Source: Pempheris klunzingeri
Taxonomy: Eukaryota > Chordata > Actinopteri > Acropomatiformes > Pempheridae
NCBI RefSeq assembly: GCF_042242105.1
Contig: NC_092027.1
Coordinates: forward strand, 7,330,721 to 7,394,720
Length of the DNA: 64,000 nt
Reading direction: 5' to 3'
In this document: one piece after another, positions 40,486 to 52,841 of the stretch
Numbering within the stretch: position 1 is the stretch's first letter
Layout of the letters: each line of letters opens with the position of its first letter
Translations under genes and position numbers: made by a program
Notes under the pieces: model-generated
Told to the model about the DNA's origin: nothing
Databases searched by the model: none
Seen by the model: only the letters and a program-made list of their open reading frames with translations

Positions 40486-43400
40486 ATGGCGGCCGCGGAT
40501 CCCCGGTCCTCGAGTGACGGCGGGCCGGCCAGCAGAGCAGGATTCCCGGCCGGGGAGAGCAGCAACGACCGCGACGGGCCGGGCGGCAGCGGTAGCGGTA
40601 GCGGCAGCGGGGAGGGCGAACGGGAGCGGGACCGGGCCACCTTCGAGTGCAACATTTGTTTGGACACTGCCAGGGACGCTGTCATCAGTATGTGCGGCCA
40701 CTTGTTCTGGTACGAGGCGAGGCGGGGACGGGAGGTGGCGGGTGTGGTGGGGGGGTAGTTTTTGTGTGTGGAGGTGGTTGTTGTTGTTGGTGTTCAGCCC
40801 ACCGGACCGGAGCGTAGTTTTGCCGTGTGTGCGGCCTCCTTTTACCGTCAGTGTGAGTGATTTCACGGCCGAATGGGTGGACTGTCGGAGCTGACTGGAT
40901 GGCTCTCTGTGTGTGATAGAAGAAGGTGTTTGCTTGCTGTTGGTGCTGCAGATCTACATGAAGCAGGAGCTGTGTTTTTACTGTGTGAAGTGGTCCTGGA
41001 GTCTCATCTCCATGTCTGCTGCAGCGCATGTGACCTGCTCCTGATCTTGTGATGAATTAAGTGGTGCAGGCTGATCCTTTCATGAGGTTTCATGCAGGTC
41101 AGAGGTCACGGCTGCAGCCCTCTGGGATCTCACACCCTCTGTGACACATTAACTTTTGGCTGCTTCAGGTTATAGCAGCAGCTCCAAACACGCCACTGTC
41201 AGGTCTGCAGAAGACCTATTAGAAGGATTTGATCTGTTTGTCACCAAAAACGCCAAATATTCTGCCGTTCCAGCTCCGCAAATGTGAGGATTTACAGCTT
41301 TACTCTGTCATAACTCATTGTAGAATCTAAATCTGTCTATTTCTGACATTGTAATCACCAAAAAAATCCATATGAGTGAGAATAATACAGCATCCAGACA
41401 AGGTCTTATACGTTTGTAATATACTTTATTTTAATGTTCTCAAGATTTGGAAAAGGCTTGAATTCGAATATGTGTCTTGAAGTCTGCTGTTTTATCGTTC
41501 TTGTAAACCCTTGCAAGCATCAGATAATCTTTATCGAGGCACGGACACAGAGTTGATATGGACAGCAGGTAAACACAGTGACTAATACATTGGTTGCTGT
41601 GGGTGTCACGGTGGTCTGTAAACTTTATTTTTCACAGCAGCAGGTAGAGAAATTCAGATGTGCTGATAAAGGCTTTGAGAGTTTGGAAATGTTTAGTTGA
41701 GTTGAAAATGTTTAAAAAGCTTTATGATAATCAGATTAATCAATAATGAAAGTAAGAGTCCTGCCCCTCCTCTTATCTCGGTTTTAACCAGCACTTGTGC
41801 AACGAACGCTCAACCTTCAGACCGCTTTGTGTTGAAAATGTACACACACGCAGGCGGCGCCGTGTGAGGCTCATTCATGAGTTGTGAGTGTTGACTGCCG
41901 GCCGCTCGCAGGTCGGGGCTAATGTGAGATTAGAGCCAAGAGTGTAGGATTGGGGTCAAACTTAAGGGCTTTAATTTTCAGCGGTGAAAGAGCTACTACT
42001 CACCTGTTGTTGTTGTCGTACGTTTGTAGTTTCAGATGGTAATGACCTGCAAAGGTAAAGGCAGCCAAAACAAAAAAAATGTTGTTTTTTTCTTTTTAAG
42101 TGCAGCATTTAGAACAGTAACTGTGCTTGAACTTTACTGTTCTTAAATTCACATTAGCAGCTTTCAGCTTCACATCATGCTTGTTTGGTGGTCAACATGG
42201 AACTGAAAGACCGCTGCCAAATTGAACACCTAGTGTGCCCATGTGTTTTGGCCAAAGAAACAGAGGTGGAGTTTAAGGAAGTTTCTTCTTCTGCTGTGTT
42301 CAAGTGAAGCTTGCAAACAGTGATTCCAGATATCATTACCTCCTTTCCAGTGGTCACATTTGTACCTTCTGTGGCAAACACACAGTCACACACACACTCT
42401 GACCTAAACCAGGGGGGCAGATCCAGATTAAAGCGTCTTTTTATTCCTACTATTTTAACATCTTAATGAAGCGACAACCGACAGAAATCTGCCTGACGAG
42501 AAGAGGAAGGCAATTTAAATAGAGCTGGATGGTTGATTGTATTGTTAATGAGTTACTGTGACGACTTTCTCTCACATCTACAAGGAGAAAGTTTCATTTT
42601 TCAAACAACACAAGCAACATTTCTTTACTGAGCATGCAGAGCAGTATGTCAGGCATGAAGGAAAAGAGGTGTTGCAATTTATGGTTAAAAAACAGGAATC
42701 TTAATATTGTTTAATAGTGTTTTGCTGCTGATTGATTGAATATTTAGGTGTTGCTCTGTAGAAACAGATGCACGTGCAGTTGCTACACAAACGTGCACCG
42801 AAGCTCCTGTGTGATGAGCTGATGTAACTTGGTTGCTAAGTTACCGTGTCCCCTTCCTCTCTTTGATCTTCTGTGTAAAATGATGAAACAGCAATGATGA
42901 AACCGTCAGCAAGGATGAAAGGTGTTGACATCAGATCACCTGCCGTAACTTCACAACTTCATTGCATATGATTAGTCTTATTTCTCTTAGACACGTTTAG
43001 ATAAATGGGTGTTTAAGTCGTTGTAATGTGGCGTTTCTTCATTGCTTCAGCTGCAGGAAAAACAGCTGCACTCTTGCCAAAATTCGTGTTTTGTGTTGAA
43101 ACATGACCGAAAAACCTTTCAGGCGACAGGTAACAGATTCCTCCGCAGCAGACTGGTCCCAGATTTTAGGAGGCATCAAGCGTTAATGGAGAAAACGGCC
43201 CTGCTAGCAGACTGTGTGGAGTGTAGATTAGAGCGAAAGAGACATTAATGTCACTCTAATACATTGAGGTTAATGAGCGTGGGACGTCTTTGCAGAGAGC
43301 ATACTTGAGCCGTCTCGTCTCGGTCGCTCAGGCTGCAGCGTGAGGTGGGTTTTCTCACCCGTGTTAGAAATGCTCGTTTTCCCTGAGCAACATTTTAAAA

Positions 43401-46400
43401 CCTTAAAATACTCAGTTTACTGTCACAGAAGACAAAAAAAAACAGTAAACCCTCACAGTTGAGAAGCTGGAACTAAAGCCTTTGTTTTTTATTTATCTTT
43501 TTGTGCTTAAAAAAACAACTTGAACTGTAAATCAATCATCAAAACTCTTGCTGATATTTGCTGATTATGTTCCCTCATCTGAAGACCCAGAATTGAATGT
43601 TGGCACCAAAATGAGCCCCATAAAATGACAGATAACTGCTGAATGCAATATTTAATAAAACCACTGTAGGCAGTAAATGTATTAGTCAGACGAATGGTTT
43701 ATGGAGGCAGTAAACACTGTTAAGGCCTCAATGATCCTTAACCTTAACATTGAGTTAATAATATCAGGCAGAACAACACAAAGTGCTTAAACACAGAGAA
43801 AATCTACACGTTAGGCTGTCTGACATTTGTAGAAGAGATCATACTGATGTAATGTCATGTTCATCAAATTCAAGTTTGTAAGTATTTTTAAACCAGGGCT
43901 CCATTTTTTCATCATTTGGGTTTAAAATGTCTGGCAGGTACAAAATCTTTTGGAGTTGTGAGCGTTTGCTGCCGTTCTTTGTAACAACTGACAGTTGTTA
44001 CAAATTTTGGTTTCGGACTCCTGGTCGAATGAAGAAAGAAATGTGAACTGAACGCACCACCTTGGGCTTATTGTAATCACAAAAGGCACTTTTCACTCTT
44101 TTTTCATATTAAATTTGGCACTTTGAGAGGCAGAAGCTGGACGTTTGAACCGTGCACTGCCTGAAGCCAATCATTTGGTCTCCTGTGCTCACTTGTTTCC
44201 TAGTTTTGATGCTCTGAGTGGCAGCAGGTGTTAAAACGGAGTGCGGCTGGTGGCAGGCACGTCCTGTGAGCTCAGTTTATTGATTTATTGTGACTGCAAA
44301 GGTGCACGGAGCAGGAAAATAGTCTTTACAGTCTCAAGTCACCATACAGTTGTTTTTTATGCTGCTGATGGTGATGGAGGCTAAAACCAAGTGTTGTGAT
44401 CTGATTTAGGCAGAGCTGAAATAATCAATTAGTCGATGGACGGAGAATTAGTCAGCAACTATTTTGATTACTGATTAATGATATAAGTCCTTTGAAGTCC
44501 TCACTATGAGGATTTGCTGCTTTTGTCTGTTTTTATCACTGTGAATTGAATATTTTGGACTGACAACATAAGACCTTTGAAGCCATCACGTTGGGCACTA
44601 GGAAGTGTTAACAGCCATTTTAGAGACCAAATGATTCATCGCTAAGAAAAGAAGCGTGTTATATGTGGGCTTGTGTTCTTATTCCAGTTTAATGTTGTGA
44701 AAATGAGACCTGGCGTCTGTGTAACGTCCCCAGTGGGGTCACAGTGTGTCCACTCTGCGCTCAGGCATCACTGAACGGTTGTTGAGCCTCTTATTGGAAA
44801 TTAAGCGCTTATTTTCAGGTCACAAGAGCTCGACTATACATGTGGGCGCACGTTAAATGGGAGCTGAATGGGTTGTTATGTTAACTTAGGCCTTTTGCTT
44901 TGTTCTGCTGGCTGTAGCCCACAGGAATGCCATTCTCAGCAGCAATCTGATAGCTGGTATTACACCGATACTGTACAGACTGAGGCCGGCGCTGAACCCT
45001 GAACCGTGTGTGCGCAACAGCCTGCAGAACCAACACGGGGTCATGTTCTGCTTTACGGGTTGTTTGGTTCAGCTGGTTATTTTGTTCGTGTTCATGTCGC
45101 CACCTGAAGCAACGCGGGTTACAGTGTGTTTTTGATTGTGAAGCACTGAAAGCGTTGAAAAACAAGTCCGGCTTGTTTGTCTGCTGTTCAAGTTTATCTC
45201 ACCGGGAATCTCTGACAGACACGTAAATAGAGATTAAGACCACAGTGTCTGTACAGAAGAGACGCCTTGGAAAAGAACCGTTTAATACACTCTGCATGTA
45301 TGTGTTGTATCCACATATACTTTAAATGATCTTCTCAGTCAAAAAAAAAAATGCCTGCATAACATGAACGTGTTATCTGAGCTTATTATAAAGAGCTCCG
45401 CTCACCTCATAGAAACTAAAATTAGACACTTTAATTATCCATAGTGGCTGAACTGTTGTATCTGCAGTGTGCTTTAATTAACTGAGGTCTTAGGGCAAAA
45501 CTAAGCTCAGAAAACATTTTATATTTAATTTATAGGCTAATGCACTAAAGACTTCATGCAGGATTAAGTTATAGAGAGCTTTCATACTTGCAGACTACTT
45601 TGGTAAAATTAAAAACCACAAGAAAAACACTAAATAAATTCCGTCAAGGATGAAAACCCACCCGAATCCCGTCCACCTGACTTTGATTTGTCACATACCG
45701 TCCTGAAGTTTACTTGAAATCATCCAAGCAAAAATGTCGCCTTTAAATGCTGTAGTTTTGAACTGAGCAAACAAGCAATTAATCAAATTAATCAGATCAG
45801 ATGACACAACAAGGAAACAATCAGTAGTCGTCTCCTTAGTTGGGATTCACATCGTCATCGTCTCACATGTCGTAGTGAACACACGCTGAAGGTGTTCAGC
45901 AGGTAGTTTAATCTGTCTGAGAGCAGCCATCACTGCTGAAGCTACTGTTTCTCTGTTCAGTACTGGAGGAGACAGAGAGTACATGTGCCTCGCAGCTGAT
46001 CACACCAACACTAGTTTCTTCCTCGGATCGCCTCATTATTGGTGGAAATGAAAACATTTCTTTGCATAGTTTTGTTTTGTTGGCAGCGTCGAGCTGCAGC
46101 CGAAGAGTCGGAAACATTCTCCATCTCCTGAAAAAGCCTCTGTGTTTGGCAGTAACTGATTGTGGCGTTTCCCCAAAAACTTGCATCCTGCACTCCCACA
46201 ATGCAAAGCAGCAGGTCGACCTGGCCAGCAGACGCACGGGCAAGACTGCTAACTGCTGACAGCAGATGGAGCCAATTAATACAAACGATGGGGTGCAGGG
46301 ATGAGTTTAATTAGCCTCCTTTTTAGGAACAGGTGGCTCTAGCCAGGTGGGCTTCCATAGGTGGGGGTTTCACAGGTAACAAAGAAAAATCTGACTCAGA

Positions 46401-49400
46401 GTTATATCTATATTATGAATATACTGTGCGTTCATATGTCACTGAAGCAGGCAGCTGACATGTTTCAAGACAAAGGAACTTTTGTGAGAATGCAAATTAA
46501 TCTCTTTGTTTCTGTGTCTCTACAGCTGGCCCTGTCTCCACCAAGTGAGTATTTTTCATCGGTCATCTCTCCTCTGCTGTCTAATACTCATTAAAGGCCC
46601 TGCATGGACACACTGCTGTTTTCAGTCTGCTGCTGATTAGACCAAAGTCATATTCAGAAGTAATAACAGAATACATTTAAATACGTTTTTGTTGAAATGT
46701 AATCTCAGACTATACTCTCAACGACTATACCTTTCCTTTGAGAGGAAATATGGTTAATTTATTTCATTTTATTTCTGTTAAACACATTTACCTGGATTTT
46801 TATTACCGATATTATCACGTCTCTCTCTCCCCCCATGTGTAGCAGTAGCTACCTGTATAGTCACCCTGTCTGGAAATGAGCATTGAAACTTAGACAGTGT
46901 ACAAATCTGTAGCTGTTTTGATTATCAATGACTTTTTTTTGGGTGATTTTCCAAACAGAAATGCTAAACGTGTTATTTCCAGATTCTCAAATGTTTTCTG
47001 TGTTATAGAAATGTAAATCTGTGGGGTTTTGGTCAAACAACATTTCAAGACTTTCAGCTTTGGGAATTGTGATACAAGTTTTGGCATCGTTTAGTCACTA
47101 AATGCACATTAAATAATGCTTTTATTATTTCCAGACTTTTAATAAATTAGGATTCATTAACATGGAGTGGATTAACCAGTCAGTCATTTGGATCAGTTTC
47201 ATACGCCAAAACTTACTTGTTATTTAAGTCATTTATTCAGACGTTGTCCCATCAGCCTGTTTCATACAACAACACCACGCGTAACAGGACACTCAAACTG
47301 GGTCCGAACGCTCCTCAGAGGAGGTCTTTAATGTGCCTCTAGCACTCAGCAAGTTCACCTAATCAGCATCAGGTTGTGAGTAACTACACCTGTCAGTTGA
47401 TTTAGTGCAGCTTAAACATGCTAATGCACTTAATGCCTCTGTTTACTGCAGCCTCACCAGAGCTGCACGCCGCTCTCAGTACAGCAGCATAAGCACTACA
47501 CAGATTCATTTAGGGATTAAATAGTATTGCAACCACTTGCGTTAAATAACTTACTGTTAATCTCTTAGAGTTTTTGTTGTGAATGTGTTTCTGGGCCTTT
47601 AGGAGATCCTCCACATGCTTCAGGTCAACATTAGCAAGGTTCAGTCGTCAGTTTTACACCAAGCGACCTGGTTTTGTTCCCAGCATTCAGGCGGTTTGCT
47701 GCAGGATCACAGCACAAAGGGGTTTTCTGCTCATTATTTGAAACACTTTCCTCCTCTCAGTGGTTGGAGACGCGGCCCAGCAGGCAGCAGTGTCCCGTCT
47801 GTAAAGCGGGCATCAGCAGGGAGAAAGTGATCCCGCTGTACGGCAGAGGGAGCTCCAGCCAAGAGGACCCCAGGTACCCCGAGAGTTTGCACCGGTGTGT
47901 GTGTGTGAGTTTTATGTGATGATAGCCTCACGATCGCTTTGTGATTGTTTCTGTGGCTGCTCAGGTTGAAAACTCCACCTCGGCCTCAGGGACAGAGAAC
48001 AGAGCCAGAGAGTAGAGGCGGGGTGAGTGAATCAAGCCGCTTCTCACAACTTGTGACTGTCATATTCTCTTCTGCACTGCACTTGAACTTCATCTCTGTT
48101 TTTCCATCTGTGCACAGATGTTCCAGGGTTTCGGCGACACCGGCTTTCACATGTCTTTTGGCATCGGTGCTTTCCCGTTCGGCTTCTTCACCACAGTCTT
48201 CAACACCAACGATCCTTTTCACAGAGCAGGTAAACGCACAAAAGTTCTAATAATACTTATAATATTCCAGTATATGTTAGGCTAACATGATACAAATCAT
48301 CAAACAACTGTGTGTTTAGATGCAAACTAACTGGCCCCCACCCCACTTGATTTTGACGTCCAGATTCATGCAAATAGCTAACTTGTCATGAATCTCACTG
48401 AATTTCACATTGACAAAATATTCCACTTTTTGCCGTTTATCTGAAACGACACTAATCCTATTAAGCCATTTACACGCTGCCTGTTGAAGAAAAATTATTC
48501 CACTAATATTCCTGTTTACACACACGCAGACTTGCGTAGATACCAAGTTGGTTTGTTTCTCCCTCTGACCAGAAATGAGGGCTTTTCTCTCGTTCATGCA
48601 TCCCTACACCAGCCGTGCAGACTGTTGGTTGGTTGTTTTTGTTTACAACATTCAGAGCTGACCGTAAAACGACAAGATGCCACAAGCTGCCAACCCTAAC
48701 TGAGACACACGATCCAAATGTGCTGGATACATGTCCTAAGAAAGCTCCCAAAACCTGAATTACATCGGCACACCCCACACGTCTTAATCAGAAAATGCTT
48801 CATTGGGAATATAAGGCCTAATTTGTTGTTTCCAAATGGGGTTTGCTGTTCTCGTGACCCATTTGAAATGACGACTTTTGGAATAAAAGTGTGCTTGTGA
48901 ACACAGTCATTGAGAAGCTGTTTATCCTATTTTTCAGGCCGTTGCTGATAGTGGCTGAACAGATAACATAGTCCAAGCTCTCCATTGCTATTTTTACCAA
49001 CAGTTTAATAGTTTCGCATTAATGTAGAGCTGCAAATAAACCCCCATCATAGCTCCGGTTAAACCGTCTCACAGCTTCCAGCCAACTGGAGCTGTCACGA
49101 CAGTGGAAAAAATATACTGCATCTGAATTAATAGTCCAGCATTTACTTTGGCGAACACTGCAGAGACCCTGTGATTGGATCATCCTTATTATTAGTGGGT
49201 AAAAAGCTCCATCTGATCACGGCTGCTGCTTTCAGGCAACAATTACAGTACAGATGCAAACACGCCACCCCGAGACACTGTAATAACCTTTCCCACCCAT
49301 CCATCCCCCTGTCAGACCAGTATGCAGGTGATCACCAAGGCAACGGTACCCTCAACAACGGCAATAACAACTGGCAAGACTCCCTCTTCCTGTTTGTGGC

Positions 49401-49434
49401 CATCTTCTTCTTCTTCTGGCTGCTGAGCGTGTGA
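40486..49434 (+). CDS. rnf5: E3 ubiquitin-protein ligase RNF5 (membrane-anchored RING finger)
   Basis: ER-anchored RING ligase that works in ER-associated degradation. Six coding exons: 40486-40709, 46526-46544, 47761-47873, 47965-48022, 48118-48229, 49316-49434. Phases match and give 214 aa. The C3HC4 RING is complete: C55, C58, C70, H72, C75, C78, C92, C95 (ECNIC, CGHLFCWPC, CPVC). C75 is split across the first junction and C78 is encoded by the 19-nt second exon. The tail has [20 protein letters not shown] and the membrane anchor [17 protein letters not shown], both RNF5-like rather than RNF185-like. The N terminus is longer than in mammals (human 180 aa) and carries a Gly-Ser repeat (33-42) followed by a charged EGERERDR stretch. 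Intron 1 is 5.8 kb. Confidence 0.95.
40710..46525. other. rnf5 intron 1
   Basis: AT-rich 5.8 kb intron. No other exon, RNA gene or well-defined element is recognised; several short A or T runs are present. The next intron (46545-47760) and the last one (48230-49315) are equally plain. Confidence 0.5.
46526..46544 (+). CDS. rnf5: 19-nt microexon of rnf5
   Basis: CTACAG|C...CAA|GTGAGT. The exon supplies the last base of the C75 codon and then six codons (WPCLHQ), including RING cysteine C78. Skipping it would shift the frame and destroy the RING. It is part of the rnf5 model above. Confidence 0.9.
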
Positions 49435-50899
49435 CGGAGACGGGACGGATGGAGGGATGGATGGATGGATGGATGGACAAGTAGATCGACGACAGGGAGG
49501 GAGGAGCGCAAGGGGGAAAAAAAACTCGCACACTTAACTGGAGCCACAGACACACACTCATTTTACATTTCCTAGCAGGTACTAACTTGGGAGAGAAATC
49601 TCTCCCCGGCACAGGTAGATTCACCATAGGACACTCAGCCCCACCCTCCTGCTTCGTTGATTTTGTTTATGCAAGAAACACTGGAGAGTAGTGTTATGTG
49701 AATCCCAAAATCAGTCACTCAGCCCTCCGTCTCTACACGCACCTGTAGATATACGCACACAGATAAAGTTGGACGCTTACAGTTTAAGGGGCTCACTGTG
49801 GGGTTCTGAGACAGTATTAAGTGATCGGGGTGAGCTCCATAAAAGGATCTTTTATTTTTTTTGGTGTCAACCTGCAGAAAATGAGGTGGGTGGAGGATAT
49901 TTCGGGGCAGTGACTAATTCTGTTTTGGTCTTTTTTTTTTCTTTTTTTTTTCCACGTTCCCTTTGAAGGAGTCACTGGTTTATTCCTTAAACAGACAGAG
50001 GGATGGGTATGAGATAGTGTAGGGGTTGCCATAGCAACGTTACTCTACAAGGCCAAAGAGTACCGGATCAGTCACATGACGTCGGGGGTGAAAAATAGTT
50101 AGATTTATGTTCCTGTTTACAGTTTCCTCATGAAATAAACAAGTACTCCTAGAATTTGAAACGTACTCTTAAACAGATAAAGATAGAAATAGCACAGACG
50201 GACGCATTTTTTATATACATTTGTCTTAAAAAACAAACTGCCATTGCACTGTGAAGTCATTTCTAGACGGAGCTGTCCTAAAGATTGGAGCATGTGCTTG
50301 TGTCGAACCACTTGTTGTGTCTTTCCCCCACAAAGCTGTACAAACGGGGATGGGTGTACCGTCTACAAAGGGCCAGTCTGGGAGATTTTCGCTTCAACAC
50401 GAGCAACTTGAGCGTAGATATTGTTTGCTAATTACAGAACAAAATGTCACCAGATGTTCTAGCTCGTAAAGTAGCTCGATGAGATGCTTCACAACACGTT
50501 GTGACAGCAAGTAAGAGTCGATGCAAGTGAGGAGAATCCTTTGAATTAGTTGTAGAGGTGAAAAATCAGTGCAGAAGGAATTTACAGAAATGACAAGCGA
50601 CAGTTCAGTGAACTTTCTGTCACAGTTGTTTTGTTTGTTTTCCCTGACTGTCTGTGTGTGAGTGAGTGTGTAAACATTATATATATTTGTATATATGAAT
50701 ATTGTAAATGCTGTTTTTACGTGTTTTCTGGGTGGATGACCAGCCACGGAGAGCGAGAGAGGACGCAATGTGTGAGTAGGCCTCAAGATGCTTTTGTAAA
50801 GCAAAATCTGGTTCCCGGTTGTCATAAATTCCTTTTACTCAAAACGCTTGCAGCCCAAGTTAATAACCTTTGCCAACCTCTCCCATTAAGTTAAATAAA
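49435..50899 (+). other. rnf5 3' UTR (inferred)
   Basis: From the stop codon to an AATAAA at 50894-50899, followed by a GT-containing downstream stretch. No gene is recognised in it. Confidence 0.5.
49446..49477. repeat. GGAT/GGAG tetranucleotide repeat in rnf5 3' UTR
   Basis: About seven GGAT-type units starting 12 bases after the rnf5 stop codon. Confidence 0.85.
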
Positions 50900-52841
50900 T
50901 GTTATGAGTGCAAAAAAGTTTGTCCTTCCTGCTTATGTGATTTGGTATATGAGGATGTGTGTGATTCAGCTCATTTGCTCTCTTGTAGCTGACAGTCTGA
51001 GTGCTGTCCTGTTTTAACTGTACAAACTGTTTGAAGCAGAGTGATGTAAAACTGAAGTAACATACATTCGTCTTTAAGTGCGACAACTGTAAAGAAAAAG
51101 GTGGTTTTAAAAAAGACCCACATTCGGCCTCATCTGTGGCTTTAACTTTAACTTTTAGCACCCTGTAACAATTTTAAAGTATCTAATTCGATGCAGCAGA
51201 ACCATGCATTCTTATTCCTGGTCAAAGCGTGGCTCCTACATTACCCACAATGCACCTGACTGCACCACACATTTCACATGTATAGTACTACTCCCAAACA
51301 CTCATAAAAGAAAGATGTAAAATTGCTGGAGTTCCCCTTTAACTAGGTGAACTAGATGTAACCAATCTGACGTCTGGCACATTCACACCAGGGTCAGAGG
51401 TGAAACGCGGCGTCCTCTGTGGGACGGACAACGTGGCTGCTGGGGTTCGTCCTTTCTTGCATACTTGTCTGTTGAAGCTACACTTTGTATTACTGAGGCT
51501 CATGTGACACTAAAACGGGATGAGGACATGATTTGCTTTGACAGACTAAACCTGGAGATATTGTGCAGAACCAAATGATAAAAGGAGATTAAAACTTAAT
51601 TAAAACATTAGACTTCTTCTGTCGTCATTAAATACATTGTGATATTATCAAAGTACCTGATCGATCAACAAAAAGGTAACTGGTAACTATTTTACTGATC
51701 ATTTTATCTTGCAAAAATGCAGAATTTTTTTGAAGATGTTGCTTGAAGAGCCAGAGTTCATAATTTTTTACTGTTTCCTCACATTTCAATGAACAAATGA
51801 TGAATCTGTTAATTGAGAAAATAATAAATAACGGTGGTCAAACATTAATCCACTCAAGTGGCTCCACTAGTTAACATGTCCAATCATTAACAGCCGTGTG
51901 TGCCTTTCAGCTGACACGACATCTCAGTGTGGAGTCCTTGAAGACAAAAGTGAAAAGGATTTTCTCTAGATTGAGACGTTGTGGCAGGTTTTTCCACACT
52001 TGATAAATGTGGAAACTAAAGTTAAGAACCATCTGTGTTGTACTTCAAATGTTTGTTGGAGCAGCCAGACATCAGATATAAAGTTTACCTACTGTGTCCC
52101 TGCAGCATGTGCTGGAGAGCTTAGTGAGAAACAGTGAAAACAGTGACAGTTTCATCAGGATCAAACGTAGGTTGATGGCATCCAAACACGGAGGATGACT
52201 GGCACACGTGTGGTGATATACAGTCATATTTACAACTTTATAACATAATATTTTTAATTTAATCAACTTTATGGTCATGATTTTGTATTTATAAAATGAC
52301 CTTTTTACAAATAAAACCTAAAATATAATGTACACAAAAACATCTTTTTTTGCAATTGTAATTTTTTTTGCTCCATTTGAAGAAATCACATCTTAGAATT
52401 TGTCTATAAAAACTTTTCAGCAAATAGAAAAAAATAAACTCTTATTTGCTTTGAAAGCCATTTAACAGGATTAACTGCCAATGGATAAACGAGTCAAAAC
52501 TGTCCAGAGCAGAAATGTTGTCCAGCATTAATGTTAAAGAGAAACATATTGGGACTTTGGGTCATTATGAGCCAAATCAAAATGAAATATGTCATGTCGG
52601 ATAGTCCGCAACTCAAAACCTCACTCACATGCTCGGTCCTTTCATACACACAGTCAGTAATACTACATATGCGCATACACAATAAAAACATAATCATTAA
52701 AACGTGCAAAATCAGCAAATTGGTTTTGGTAAACTTATTTGGAGAAACATGGCATTTTAAAAAAGATGCAGATAAAGAGATCCTGAAAATCTTTGACCCA
52801 ACATTTGTGTGGTTTCATGAACTCGGGAGCTGAAATGATCG
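50900..52841. other. non-coding stretch between rnf5 and slc44a4 3' ends
   Basis: AT-rich sequence that should include the slc44a4 3' UTR on the minus strand. I did not find a convincing minus-strand AATAAA close to the stop codon. No gene is recognised. Confidence 0.5.

Noticed and set aside
40180-40866. 228-codon minus-strand frame across the rnf5 first exon
   Set aside because: It is the GC-rich antisense shadow of the rnf5 exon and promoter and resembles no protein family.
40486-49434. Assignment as rnf185
   Set aside because: The tail with GFFTTVFN, a WQDSLFLF start of the anchor and a FFFFWLLSV end match RNF5 rather than RNF185.
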